NCBI GenBank assembly: GCA_023416195.1
Contig: JAEZID010000179.1
Span: 1 to 7,783, forward strand
Reading direction: 5' to 3'
Source: Pseudomonadota bacterium
GTDB taxonomy: Bacteria > Pseudomonadota > Alphaproteobacteria > Azospirillales > Azospirillaceae
Length of the DNA stretch: 7,783 bases
Shown here: positions 1-5,748 of the stretch, one piece after another
Layout of the letters: every line of letters starts with the position of its first letter
Numbering within the stretch: position 1 is the first letter of the stretch
Notes under the pieces: model-generated
What the model was told of the DNA's origin: nothing
What the model saw: only the letters and a program-made list of their open reading frames with translations
The model's database searches: none
Translations under genes and position numbers: made by a program

Positions 1-119
1 CCCACCTCTAAACCAGCATTCCCTGAGAGCCGTGATAGACCATCACGTCGATAGGGGGCGTGTGGACCGGCGGCAACGCCCGAAGCTAAGCCCTACTAAT
101 CGCTCGATCGGCTTGATCC
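1..119 (+). rRNA. rrl: 23S ribosomal RNA, 3' end (partial)
   Basis: The first ~119 bases match the conserved 3' terminus of bacterial 23S rRNA. They contain the GTCGATAGG block followed by a GTGTGGA-type segment, the CTAAGCCCTACTAATCG segment that corresponds to CTAACCGGTACTAATGA in E. coli, and a final GGCTTGATCC, the alphaproteobacterial counterpart of GGCTTAACC, which closes the terminal helix with the 5' end of the molecule. The 5' part lies outside the window. The exact 3' nucleotide is uncertain by a few bases because the 5' pairing partner cannot be seen. Confidence 0.93.
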
Positions 120-229
120 CGCGCTGGTTCGTGCCACGCGCAGCGGCAAGCCCGCTCTCAAAACCGACAACTCCCGCCGTCAAGAACGTCCTCGAACATC
201 GTTGGTTTGCCTTTGTGCGCGTCGTGGTG
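120..229 (+). other. 23S-5S internal transcribed spacer
   Basis: About 110 bases separate the 23S end from the 5S start. I see no tRNA here and no credible ORF. The last 15 bases (213-227) form the left arm of the 5S processing stem described separately. The rest is presumably removed during rRNA maturation. Confidence 0.75.
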
Positions 230-363
230 ACCTGGTGGTCATGGCGAGGTGCCCAGCACCCGATCCCATTCCGAACTCGGCCGTGAAACGCCTCAGCGCC
301 AATGGTACTGCGTCTTAAGACGTGGGAGAGTAGGTCGCCGCCAGGTCGCCACGACGCGCACAA
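213..363 (+). other. 5S rRNA precursor processing stem
   Basis: Bases 213-227 (TTGTGCGCGTCGTGG) are the exact reverse complement of 349-363. They give a perfect 15-bp helix that brackets the 5S and stacks almost directly on its terminal helix. Such stems are the usual substrate for endonucleolytic release of 5S from the rrn precursor. The pairing is read directly from the sequence. Which RNase cuts it (RNase III or RNase E-like) cannot be told from here. Confidence 0.8.
230..346 (+). rRNA. rrf: 5S ribosomal RNA
   Basis: This is a complete 5S rRNA of about 116 nt. The ends pair (ACCTGG at 230-235 with CCAGGT at 341-346) to give helix I. The internal hallmarks are present: CCCGATCCCATTCCGAACTC in the loop B/C region, CGCCAATGGTACTG, and GTGGGAGAGTAGGTCGCCGCC near the 3' end. 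It is co-oriented with the 23S, as expected for the distal end of an rrn operon. No tRNA follows before the terminator. The precise mature ends could shift by a base or two. Confidence 0.96.
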
Positions 364-418
364 CACGCCAACACCAACGAAACACGCCGTCACTTGCATC
401 GTCTTCCAAACGAACCGG

Positions 419-455
419 AACCGGCCGCCCCAAAAAGGGCGGCCGGTTTCGCGTT
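419..455 (+). terminator. rrn operon intrinsic terminator
   Basis: A 12-bp perfect stem (AACCGGCCGCCC at 419-430 with its complement at 437-448) has a 6-base CAAAAA loop. A short T-rich tail follows (TTT, then CGCGTTT). It lies about 70 bases after the 5S and about 100 bases before the next gene, as expected for the end of the ribosomal operon. Confidence 0.85.
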
Positions 456-544
456 TGCAGCGGTGCCTAGGCGGAACGGAAGAGCTTGTTCACGACCGTC
501 CCGCACCCACCTACGCTTGCGATGTCAAGACGTGGGAGGATCGT

Positions 545-1708
545 ATGCGCATCGCCGGAACCGCAGCCCTCATGGGCGCCCTTGCGCTTGCCGCTTGTCT
601 CGGCACCAACGACGCGCGTGCGGTGGATCAGGTTTTCCGGACGGAAAAGGCGGCGATTCAGGTGAAGACCTACGCGGGGGGGCTCAGCCATCCCTGGGGG
701 ATCGCCTTTCTGCCCGGTGGGCGCATGCTGGTCACGGAAAAGCGCGGCACCCTGCGGATGGTGTCCGCCGACGGCAAGCTGTCCGAGCCTCTGAAGGGCG
801 TGCCCAAGGTCGATGACCGGGGGCAGGGCGGGCTGCTCGACGTCGCGCTCGATCCGGATTTCGCGCGCAACCGCCTTGTCTATCTCAGCTTCTCGGAACC
901 GGGGGAGGGCGGGACGAATTCGACCGCCGTGGCGCGAGGGGCACTGAGCGCCGACGGGCGTTCGCTGGAGGGCGTCCGCGTGATCTTCTCGCAGAAACCG
1001 AAGGTGCAGAGCCGGATGCATTACGGATCGCGGCTGGTCTTCGACCGGCAGGGGCATCTGTTCGTGACGCTCGGCGAACGGTCGGAGATGCGTTTCCGCA
1101 CCCAAGCGCAGGACCTCAACTCGCATCTGGGCAAGGTGGTGCGCATCAATCCGGACGGGTCGGTGCCGCCGGACAATCCCTTCGTCAACTGGCCCGGCGC
1201 CCTGCCGGAGATTTGGTCCTACGGCCATCGCAACGCGCAGGGCGCGGCCTTGAATCCGCAGACCGGCGAGCTGTGGATGAACGAGCATGGGCCGCGCGGC
1301 GGCGATGAGATCAACGTGCCCGAACCCGGCAAGAACTACGGCTGGCCGGTGGTGTCCTACGGCGTGAACTACGACGGGACGCCGGTCGGCACCGGCAAGC
1401 AGAGCGCGCCGGGCATGGAGGAGCCGATCTATCATTGGACTCCGGTGATCGGCTCCTCCGGCATGGACTTTTACACCGCCGACCTGATTCCGGGCTGGAA
1501 GGGCAGCCTGTTCAACGGCGGGCTGGCCACGGCGGAGGTGGTTCGCCTGGAGCTGGACGGCAAGCGCGTGACCCACGAGGAACGGATGTTCGCCACGCTC
1601 GGCAAGCGCATCCGTCAGGTCAAACAGGGGCCGGACGGAGCGCTGTACCTGCTGACCGACGAGGACAACGGCGAAATCCTGCGCGTCGCCCCCGCCGGGA
1701 AAGGCTGA
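545..1708 (+). CDS. PQQ-dependent soluble aldose sugar dehydrogenase, exported (YliI/Asd-like)
   Basis: The product is 387 aa, a soluble-type glucose/sorbosone dehydrogenase beta-propeller. Enzymes of this family oxidise aldose sugars in the periplasm using pyrroloquinoline quinone and pass electrons to an acceptor. Diagnostic segments are HPWGIAFLPGG (49-59), RGQGGLLDVALDPDF (92-106), MHYGSRLVFD (158-167, with H159 the probable catalytic base by analogy with GDH-B), GHRNAQG (227-233), EHGPRGGDEIN (247-257) and NYGWP (264-268). The start at 545 is preferred over upstream in-frame codons because GGGAGGA (534-540) sits 4 bases upstream and a signal peptide begins there. That peptide contains a lipobox-like LAAC (C18) and an AxA site (A24-R25-A26), so lipoprotein and free periplasmic forms are both possible. 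The gene stands alone after the rrn terminator and converges on the next gene with 4 bp between stops. Family is secure; sugar substrate is unknown. Confidence 0.92.
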   Translation: MRIAGTAALMGALALAACLGTNDARAVDQVFRTEKAAIQVKTYAGGLSHPWGIAFLPGGRMLVTEKRGTLRMVSADGKLSEPLKGVPKVDDRGQGGLLDVALDPDFARNRLVYLSFSEPGEGGTNSTAVARGALSADGRSLEGVRVIFSQKPKVQSRMHYGSRLVFDRQGHLFVTLGERSEMRFRTQAQDLNSHLGKVVRINPDGSVPPDNPFVNWPGALPEIWSYGHRNAQGAALNPQTGELWMNEHGPRGGDEINVPEPGKNYGWPVVSYGVNYDGTPVGTGKQSAPGMEEPIYHWTPVIGSSGMDFYTADLIPGWKGSLFNGGLATAEVVRLELDGKRVTHEERMFATLGKRIRQVKQGPDGALYLLTDEDNGEILRVAPAGKG

Positions 1709-1712
1709 GCGG

Positions 1713-2156
1713 CTATTCCACCCCGCCCGTGTCGGCGACGAGCCCGACGGATTCGATGCCGGCGACGGCGCACAGCTCATCGTTCTCCGACAGGTCGCCG
1801 GTGACGCCGACCGAACCGATGATGCGGCCGTCCTTGGAGCGGATCAGCACCCCGCCCGGAACCGGGACCATCAGCCCGCCGGCCAGATCGGAGGCGGCGT
1901 TGAAGAAGGCGGGCATCTTGGCGGCGCGGCGGGCCAGCTCGCGCCCGCCGAATCCCATGCCGAGCACGCCCCAGGCCTTGCCCATGGCGATCTCCGGCCG
2001 CAGCAGGCTGGAGTCGTCCTCCCGCTTCAGCACTTTCAGGTGGCCGCCGGCGTCCAGAACGGCGACGGTCAGCGGCTGGAATTTCTTCTCGCGCCCGGTT
2101 TCCAGGGCTTTGTTCGCGATGGCGTCGGCCATCGACAGCGTCAGTGTCTGTGTCAT
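1713..2156 (-). CDS. GlcG/HbpS family haem-binding-type protein (DUF336)
   Basis: The product is 147 aa, the usual length for a single-domain GlcG/HbpS (Haem_degrading, PF03928) protein. Matching features are an N-terminal helix (MADAIANKALET), the AVLDAGGHLKVLKRED segment (32-47), the AMGKAWGVLGMG helix region (57-68) and the C-terminal block VPVPGGVLIRSKDGRIIGSV (97-116) followed by GVTGDLSENDE. Members bind haem (HbpS of Streptomyces) or occur in glycolate loci (GlcG) and as the PduO C-terminal domain, but the biochemical role is often unknown. No signal peptide is visible, so a cytoplasmic location is likely. The ATG at 2156 is chosen because the family fold begins there; GGGAG lies 11 bases upstream, rather far. 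The frame stays open further upstream but reads across an intergenic region. The gene ends 4 bp from the converging sugar dehydrogenase gene and no glycolate or cobalamin gene is adjacent, so context does not assign a pathway. Confidence 0.88.
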   Translation of the reverse strand: MTQTLTLSMADAIANKALETGREKKFQPLTVAVLDAGGHLKVLKREDDSSLLRPEIAMGKAWGVLGMGFGGRELARRAAKMPAFFNAASDLAGGLMVPVPGGVLIRSKDGRIIGSVGVTGDLSENDELCAVAGIESVGLVADTGGVE

Positions 2157-2321
2157 TGCGGTGTGGTCTCCCGATTGTCGGGGTTTCCGGCCCAAGCACA
2201 AACAGACGGGGATGGATTTCGACGCGCCGAAACCGGTGCGGCCGAACGACCGGACCCGGCGGCTGTTGTTCGGGTCTTGCGGGCCGCTGGCCCGAACGAC
2301 GGTACCATGGGTGAGTCTGCC
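2157..2321. promoter_or_regulatory. Divergent intergenic region with repeated CCGAAC cores
   Basis: This 165-bp gap separates two divergent genes and must hold both promoters, although I cannot identify convincing -35/-10 boxes. It contains CCGAACGAC twice in direct orientation (2242-2250 and 2292-2300) and a GTTCGGG between them in the opposite orientation (2268-2274), which can pair with CCCGAAC (2291-2297). A short GGGCC-GCT-GGCCC hairpin (2281-2293) overlaps the last copy. The arrangement could be an operator for a dimeric regulator. That is inference only. Confidence 0.3.
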
Positions 2322-2903
2322 ATGTCCTTCCGCATCAGCACGATTTTGGCGGTCCTTCTCGGCTGCGGCCCGGCCATGGCGGGGCCGGCGCCGGCGGACG
2401 TCGATCTCGGCATCCCGAACATCCGGCAGGACACGCCCAACTGGTGCTGGATCGCCACGGCCAAGCAGGTCATCCGCTGGACGACGCCGGACTTCGACCT
2501 GCCCCAGTGCCGCATGCTGGAAATCGCCCGGAACGTTCCCCCCGGCGAATGCTGCGATCATCCGGAGCGCTGCCGGCAGGACGGCACGCTGGTCGGCATC
2601 GGCCATCTGATCGAGCTGTTCACCGGCGTCGCGGCCAAGCCCGCGCCCTTCTTCGACGTGGACCGCATGCACCGGCTTCTGCAAGGCGGCCGGCCGGTCG
2701 TGCTGGCGCTTCAGAATGGGCCCGAGCAGGGGCACGCGGTGGTGCTGCGCGGCATCGAGTACATGCAGACCATGCGCGACGCCGTTCCGATCCTGCTGGT
2801 GAACGATCCCTTCAGCGATCACCCGGAGCGCACGGAGCGAGTCCCCTACGAGCTGTTGCAGCCGCTTCTGGCCGGTGGGATCGTCCCCAACGTGGGGCGC
2901 TGA
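2322..2903 (+). CDS. Secreted papain-like cysteine protease (C70 AvrRpt2 / C39-like fold)
   Basis: The product is 193 aa. An N-terminal signal peptide (about 1-20, hydrophobic STILAVLLG, cleavage plausible after AMA) is followed by a small papain-like domain. The catalytic layout is visible: Q36 (oxyanion glutamine) just before NWCW with nucleophile C42, H138 in GHAVVLRGIEY, and N161 in LLVNDPFSD. The spacing fits bacterial C70/C39_2-type peptidases, which are secreted or periplasmic; AvrRpt2 is a known effector of the class. Extra cysteines at 63, 77, 78 and 84 form a Cys-rich insert (CCDHPERC) that could hold disulfides or metal. ATG 2322 is chosen over ATG 2307 because GGTGAG lies 6 bases upstream and the signal peptide begins there; 2307 would add five residues (MGESA). 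The gene is divergent from the GlcG/HbpS gene. Substrate and secretion route beyond Sec are unknown; bacteriocin-processing transporters are absent, which argues against a C39 leader peptidase role. Confidence 0.8.
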   Translation: MSFRISTILAVLLGCGPAMAGPAPADVDLGIPNIRQDTPNWCWIATAKQVIRWTTPDFDLPQCRMLEIARNVPPGECCDHPERCRQDGTLVGIGHLIELFTGVAAKPAPFFDVDRMHRLLQGGRPVVLALQNGPEQGHAVVLRGIEYMQTMRDAVPILLVNDPFSDHPERTERVPYELLQPLLAGGIVPNVGR

Positions 2904-2909
2904 ACGGGG

Positions 2910-2935
2910 GGACCATAGTTCTTTGGTCCAATTTT
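2910..2935 (+). terminator. Possible weak terminator after the cysteine protease gene
   Basis: GGACCA (2910-2915) pairs with TGGTCC (2924-2929) across an 8-base loop and is followed by AATTTT. The stem is only 6 bp, so this is a tentative call. It lies 7 bases after the protease stop codon and upstream of the kinase gene, in an unusually AT-rich stretch (about 2915-2980) that probably also carries the kinase promoter. Confidence 0.35.
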
Positions 2936-3003
2936 CGGTGGTGCAGTGAACAACTGACAACAAAAACAGTTAGAGATCTCCGGTGGGGTTTCCGGGACAT
3001 TCC

Positions 3004-4998
3004 ATGCCGACTGTCGAGGAACTGCTGAAGGAGCGGGATGAGCTGCGTGGTCGGCTCTCGGTCCTCGACCAGGAGCTGGAACAGGCTTTGGTCGCGGCCG
3101 AGGACGCGCGCGAACGGGCCGATCGGCTTGCGGCCGAGCGCGTGGAATTGGACCGCGCGCTGGAAGCGCGTGAGCGCGAGGCCGCGGCGCTGCGTTCCCG
3201 GTTGGCTGAGGTTCAGCGGGACGCCGCCGATCTCGCCGGGCGGTTGGAACGGTTGCAAGGCAGCCTGCTGCCCAGCCGGGAGGCCAAGCCCGACCTCGGC
3301 ATGACCCTGAACGAGGAGCTTCAGGACTTTGCCGTGCGTCTGGAGCAGGTCAACGCCTCGCTGGAGCAGCGCGTTCAGGACCGCACGGTCGAACTGGCCA
3401 ACGCCTTCGCCGCGCTGCGTGAACGCGACGAGCGGCTGCACTTCGCCCAGACCGCCGCCGGGGCTGGCATGTGGGATTGGCACATCGCCAGGGGGTCCGT
3501 CGTCTGGTCGCGGGAGTGCTACCAGCTGTGCGGCATTCCGCCGGGCAGCATCGAACCGTCGCTGGACGGCTGGCTGTCCGCCATCCTGCCGGAGGACCGG
3601 CCGGCGGCGGAGGCGTCCATCCAGCGCGTTCTGCGGCAGGGAGACCGGGAGTTCCGCGCCGAGTTCCGCATCCTTCACCCCACCAAGGGGCTGCGCTGGA
3701 TCGCCGGGCGCGGCCGGGTGCTGGACCGTGACCCGGAGGGGAGGCCGCAACGGCTGATCGGCCTGATCTTCGACGTCACCGAAACCAAGACGCTGGAGGA
3801 CGAACTGCGCCGCGCCAAGGATACGGCGGAGCGCGCCGACCGCGCGAAGACCCAGTTCCTGGCCGCCGCCAGCCACGATCTGCGCCAGCCCATCCAGGCC
3901 GCCGCCCTCTACGCCGAACTGCTGCGCCGGCAAGCGGAAAAATTCGGGGCGGCGGAGGTGTTCGAACTGCTTCAGGCCTCCATCGCCTCGCTGCACACCA
4001 TGCTCAATGGGCTGCTCGACCTGTCGCGGCTGGAGGCGGGGGTGGTCGAACCCGCGCCGGTCAACTTCGATCCCGACCCGCTGCTGTTCCGTCTGATCAG
4101 CGAGTTCCGGGCCGAGGCCCAGTCGCAGAAGGTGGAGCTGCGCTGCCGCCCCTTCGGCCAGCCGATCCTGACGGATCCGCAGTTGCTGGACCGCATCCTG
4201 CGCAATCTGGTGTCCAACGCGATCAAGCATGGCGCTTCGTCGGGGGCGGGCGGCGCCGTGCTGATCGCCTGCCGCCGCCGCGCCGGCCATGCGGAGTTCC
4301 AGGTCTGGGACAACGGGCCGGGCATCCCGCCCGAACACATCGACAGCATCTTCGAGGAGTTCCACCAGCTGAACAACCCGGAGCGCAGCTCCACCAAGGG
4401 CTTCGGGCTCGGCCTGTCCATCGTCGCGCGGATGGCGCGGCTGCTGGGTTTGCGCGTCGGCGTGCGCTCGGTCGTCGGGCGCGGTTCGGTCTTCACCGTC
4501 TCCGTTCCCCTGGCAGGCTCGGCGGTGCCGGCCTGTCCGGTCCTGGCCTCGCCGGTTCCGATGCCGGGCAGCGCCACCCCTCCGGCGCCGGACTTCACCG
4601 GCCATGTCGCCCTCGTGGTGGAGGACGACGACAACATCCTCAGGGGCATGTCCATGATGCTGGAGGATTGGGGGATCCGGGTCGTGGCCGCCCACACGCC
4701 GGACGAACTGGCCTCCCGGCTCGACGGAGTCCCCGCCGTTCCCAGCGTGGTCATCGCCGACCACCGCCTGCCGGGCGGAGCGACCGGCCGCACGGTGGTG
4801 GAGATGGTGCGGCGGCGCTGGAAGGTGCCGGCGATCATCGTGACCGGCGACACCGCTCCTGAACGCCTGCGCGAGGCGAAGTCCATCGGCTGCCGTCTGA
4901 TGCACAAGCCCGTTGAGCCGCGCGAACTGGCGGAAACGCTGGCCAGGGTGATCCGGGAAGGGCGGGCGCCCTGCAAGGCCTGCGGGGCGGGCGGGTGA
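3004..4998 (+). CDS. Soluble hybrid sensor histidine kinase (coiled coil-PAS-HisKA-HATPase-REC)
   Basis: The product is 664 aa with no transmembrane segment, so it should sense a cytoplasmic or membrane-permeant signal. Residues 1-~140 are a charged heptad-like coiled coil with a break near 86-100. A PAS domain follows (about 145-262: GMWDWHI, the REF(R)AEFRI region, and a terminal DVTETK). HisKA has the phospho-accepting H291 in SHDLRQP. HATPase_c has the N box NLVSNAIKH (401-409), DNGPG (436-440) and GFGLGL (466-471). A Pro/Ala linker (about 503-530) leads to a receiver with D541/D542, phospho-acceptor D586, T614 and K635 in HKPVEP. All key residues are present, so autophosphorylation and intramolecular transfer are expected. 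There is no HPt or output domain and no response regulator gene beside it, so it is an orphan here. ATG 3004 is preferred over GTG 2983; GGGA lies upstream of 3004, but both ribosome sites are weak and 2983 would add seven residues. Confidence 0.93.
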   Translation: MPTVEELLKERDELRGRLSVLDQELEQALVAAEDARERADRLAAERVELDRALEAREREAAALRSRLAEVQRDAADLAGRLERLQGSLLPSREAKPDLGMTLNEELQDFAVRLEQVNASLEQRVQDRTVELANAFAALRERDERLHFAQTAAGAGMWDWHIARGSVVWSRECYQLCGIPPGSIEPSLDGWLSAILPEDRPAAEASIQRVLRQGDREFRAEFRILHPTKGLRWIAGRGRVLDRDPEGRPQRLIGLIFDVTETKTLEDELRRAKDTAERADRAKTQFLAAASHDLRQPIQAAALYAELLRRQAEKFGAAEVFELLQASIASLHTMLNGLLDLSRLEAGVVEPAPVNFDPDPLLFRLISEFRAEAQSQKVELRCRPFGQPILTDPQLLDRILRNLVSNAIKHGASSGAGGAVLIACRRRAGHAEFQVWDNGPGIPPEHIDSIFEEFHQLNNPERSSTKGFGLGLSIVARMARLLGLRVGVRSVVGRGSVFTVSVPLAGSAVPACPVLASPVPMPGSATPPAPDFTGHVALVVEDDDNILRGMSMMLEDWGIRVVAAHTPDELASRLDGVPAVPSVVIADHRLPGGATGRTVVEMVRRRWKVPAIIVTGDTAPERLREAKSIGCRLMHKPVEPRELAETLARVIREGRAPCKACGAGG

Positions 4999-5068
4999 GG
5001 CTTTCGCCCGTCCCGCGACGGCGACGGTCCCCGACGGACGGTCCTCGGTTGACGGGGGCGAAGGCTTT
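4999..5068 (+). terminator. Long imperfect hairpin after the kinase gene, possible terminator
   Basis: Starting right after the kinase stop codon, 4999-5012 (GGCTTTCGCCCGTC) pairs with 5051-5066 over about 14 bp, with a 2-base bulge and one end wobble. The 38-base loop holds five GACGG copies, including an 8-base direct repeat GACGGTCC at 5023-5030 and 5037-5044. The 3' arm runs into TTTGATCTAT rather than a clean T tract, so termination is plausible but not certain. The remaining stretch to 5139 has no gene I can support. Confidence 0.4.
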
Positions 5069-5139
5069 GATCTATCCCGCTGGAACCGATGACCCGGGCG
5101 GACGCGGCCCCGGTTTTCCACCCAGTCCAGGATCGCCTC

Positions 5140-5619
5140 ATGACCTCTTGCCCCTGCGGCTCCGGCCGTTCCTTCGACGAGTGCTGCGGCCCGATCCTCG
5201 CCGGCGCGCCGGCTCCGAGCGCCGAGGCGCTGATGCGGTCGCGCTACACCGCCTTCGTCCGCCATGACCTCGACCATGTGGAACGCACCCACGCCCCGGA
5301 AATCCGCGAGGACTTCAACCGGGCGGAGGCCGAGCGCGTGGCCGACGAATGCGACTGGCGGAGCCTGGAGGTCCTGCGCGCCACCGAGGAGGGCGACACC
5401 GGCACGGTCGAGTTCCTGATCCATTTCCGCCGCGACGGGCTGGACATGCGGCACCACGAACGCGGGGTCTTCCGCCGCGAGGACGGCCACTGGCTCTACG
5501 TCAGCGGCGAGGTGAACCCGAAGGGCGAACCGCGCCGGGTGGTGAAGGTCGGGCGCAACGAGCCCTGTCCCTGCGGGTCCGGCAAGAAGTACAAGACCTG
5601 CTGCGGCGCGTCAGGCTAA
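5140..5619 (+). CDS. ychJ: YchJ-like protein with two SEC-C metal-binding motifs (UPF0225)
   Basis: The product is 159 aa, close to the ~150 aa typical of YchJ. It has an N-terminal SEC-C motif CPCGSG...CC (C4, C6, C15, C16), the conserved MRSRYTAF segment (32-39), a central NTF2-like region with the usual FxxRDG/HWLYVSGE pattern (FHWLY-type near 117-123), and a second C-terminal SEC-C motif PCPCGSGKKYKTCCG (C143, C145, C154, C155). SEC-C motifs bind zinc, as in the SecA C-terminus. The cellular role of YchJ itself is not established. The start at 5140 is chosen because the family begins at this CPCGSG and AGGA (5129-5132) lies 7 bases upstream; the in-frame ATG 5089 would add 17 residues not typical of the family. 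The TAA stop is the first triplet of the repeat element at 5617-5731. Confidence 0.9.
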   Translation: MTSCPCGSGRSFDECCGPILAGAPAPSAEALMRSRYTAFVRHDLDHVERTHAPEIREDFNRAEAERVADECDWRSLEVLRATEEGDTGTVEFLIHFRRDGLDMRHHERGVFRREDGHWLYVSGEVNPKGEPRRVVKVGRNEPCPCGSGKKYKTCCGASG

Positions 5620-5731
5620 AGCGGATTTCAATCCGCTTTGGACCGCGACAGCGGTCCCGGCCGCCCATGCGGCCGAAGCCTGGCCGGCGAATGAGGCCAT
5701 ATGAATCTAAAGCGAATGCAAATTCGCTTTA
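5617..5731. repeat. Compact palindromic repeat element (REP/MITE-like), 115 bp
   Basis: The element is bounded by two similar palindromes. The left is TAAAGCGGAT-TTCA-ATCCGCTTTG (5617-5640, 9-bp stem plus an end wobble). The right is TAAAGCGAAT-GCAA-ATTCGCTTTA (5708-5731, 10-bp stem with a GNRA-type loop). Viewed as termini, 5617-5628 and 5720-5731 form 12-bp inverted repeats with one mismatch. Between them are GGACCGC-GACA-GCGGTCC (5640-5657), CGGCCGC-CCAT-GCGGCCG (5658-5675) and TGGCC...GGCCA (5681-5699). Almost every base lies in a hairpin. This resembles REP/BIME-like or small MITE units. No target duplication is evident and no second copy is in the window, so its mobility is inferred. 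Confidence 0.6.
5618..5639 (+). terminator. Hairpin at the YchJ stop, probable terminator
   Basis: AAAGCGGAT (5618-5626) pairs perfectly with ATCCGCTTT (5631-5639) around a TTCA loop. The stem overlaps the YchJ stop codon and ends in CTTT. It forms the left palindrome of the repeat element, and the stacked hairpins after it would also hinder transcription or protect the mRNA 3' end. The lack of a long T tract keeps confidence moderate. Confidence 0.45.
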
Positions 5732-5748
5732 AATGGGGCGCCCCCGCC

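Noticed and set aside
120..229. tRNA gene in the rRNA spacer
   Set aside because: No cloverleaf, T-loop GTTCGAATC-type motif or CCA end could be found in this stretch; tRNA-Ile/Ala normally lie in the 16S-23S spacer instead.
32..470. Several short open frames over the 23S end, the spacer and the 5S
   Set aside because: They overlap structural RNA sequence and have no ribosome site or protein-like composition.
467..1780. Minus-strand open frame of 437 codons opposite the sugar dehydrogenase
   Set aside because: It lies antisense to a clear PQQ dehydrogenase with conserved motifs and shows no recognisable domain.
1435..2610. Plus-strand open frame of 391 codons spanning two genes and an intergenic region
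   Set aside because: It is out of frame with the dehydrogenase and protease genes and antisense to the GlcG/HbpS gene; the sequence is low-complexity.
2322..2903. Bacteriocin/lantibiotic leader peptidase system
   Set aside because: No ABC transporter domain, precursor peptide or modification enzyme is nearby, and the protease carries its own signal peptide.
1713..4998. Possible HbpS-SenS-like signalling module (HbpS-type protein plus histidine kinase)
   Set aside because: In Streptomyces HbpS is extracellular and acts on a membrane kinase encoded next to it. Here the HbpS-type protein lacks a signal peptide, the kinase has no membrane segment, and a divergent protease gene lies between them.
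2812..5490. Very long open frame (892 codons) on the minus strand across the kinase and YchJ-type genes
   Set aside because: It is antisense to two well-supported genes. The translation is compositionally biased (Arg, Gly, Pro, His rich) with no domain, as expected for the mirror frame of GC-rich coding DNA.
5617..5731. CRISPR array
   Set aside because: There are only two palindromic copies with different loops and no equal-length unique spacers; the palindromes behave as element ends.
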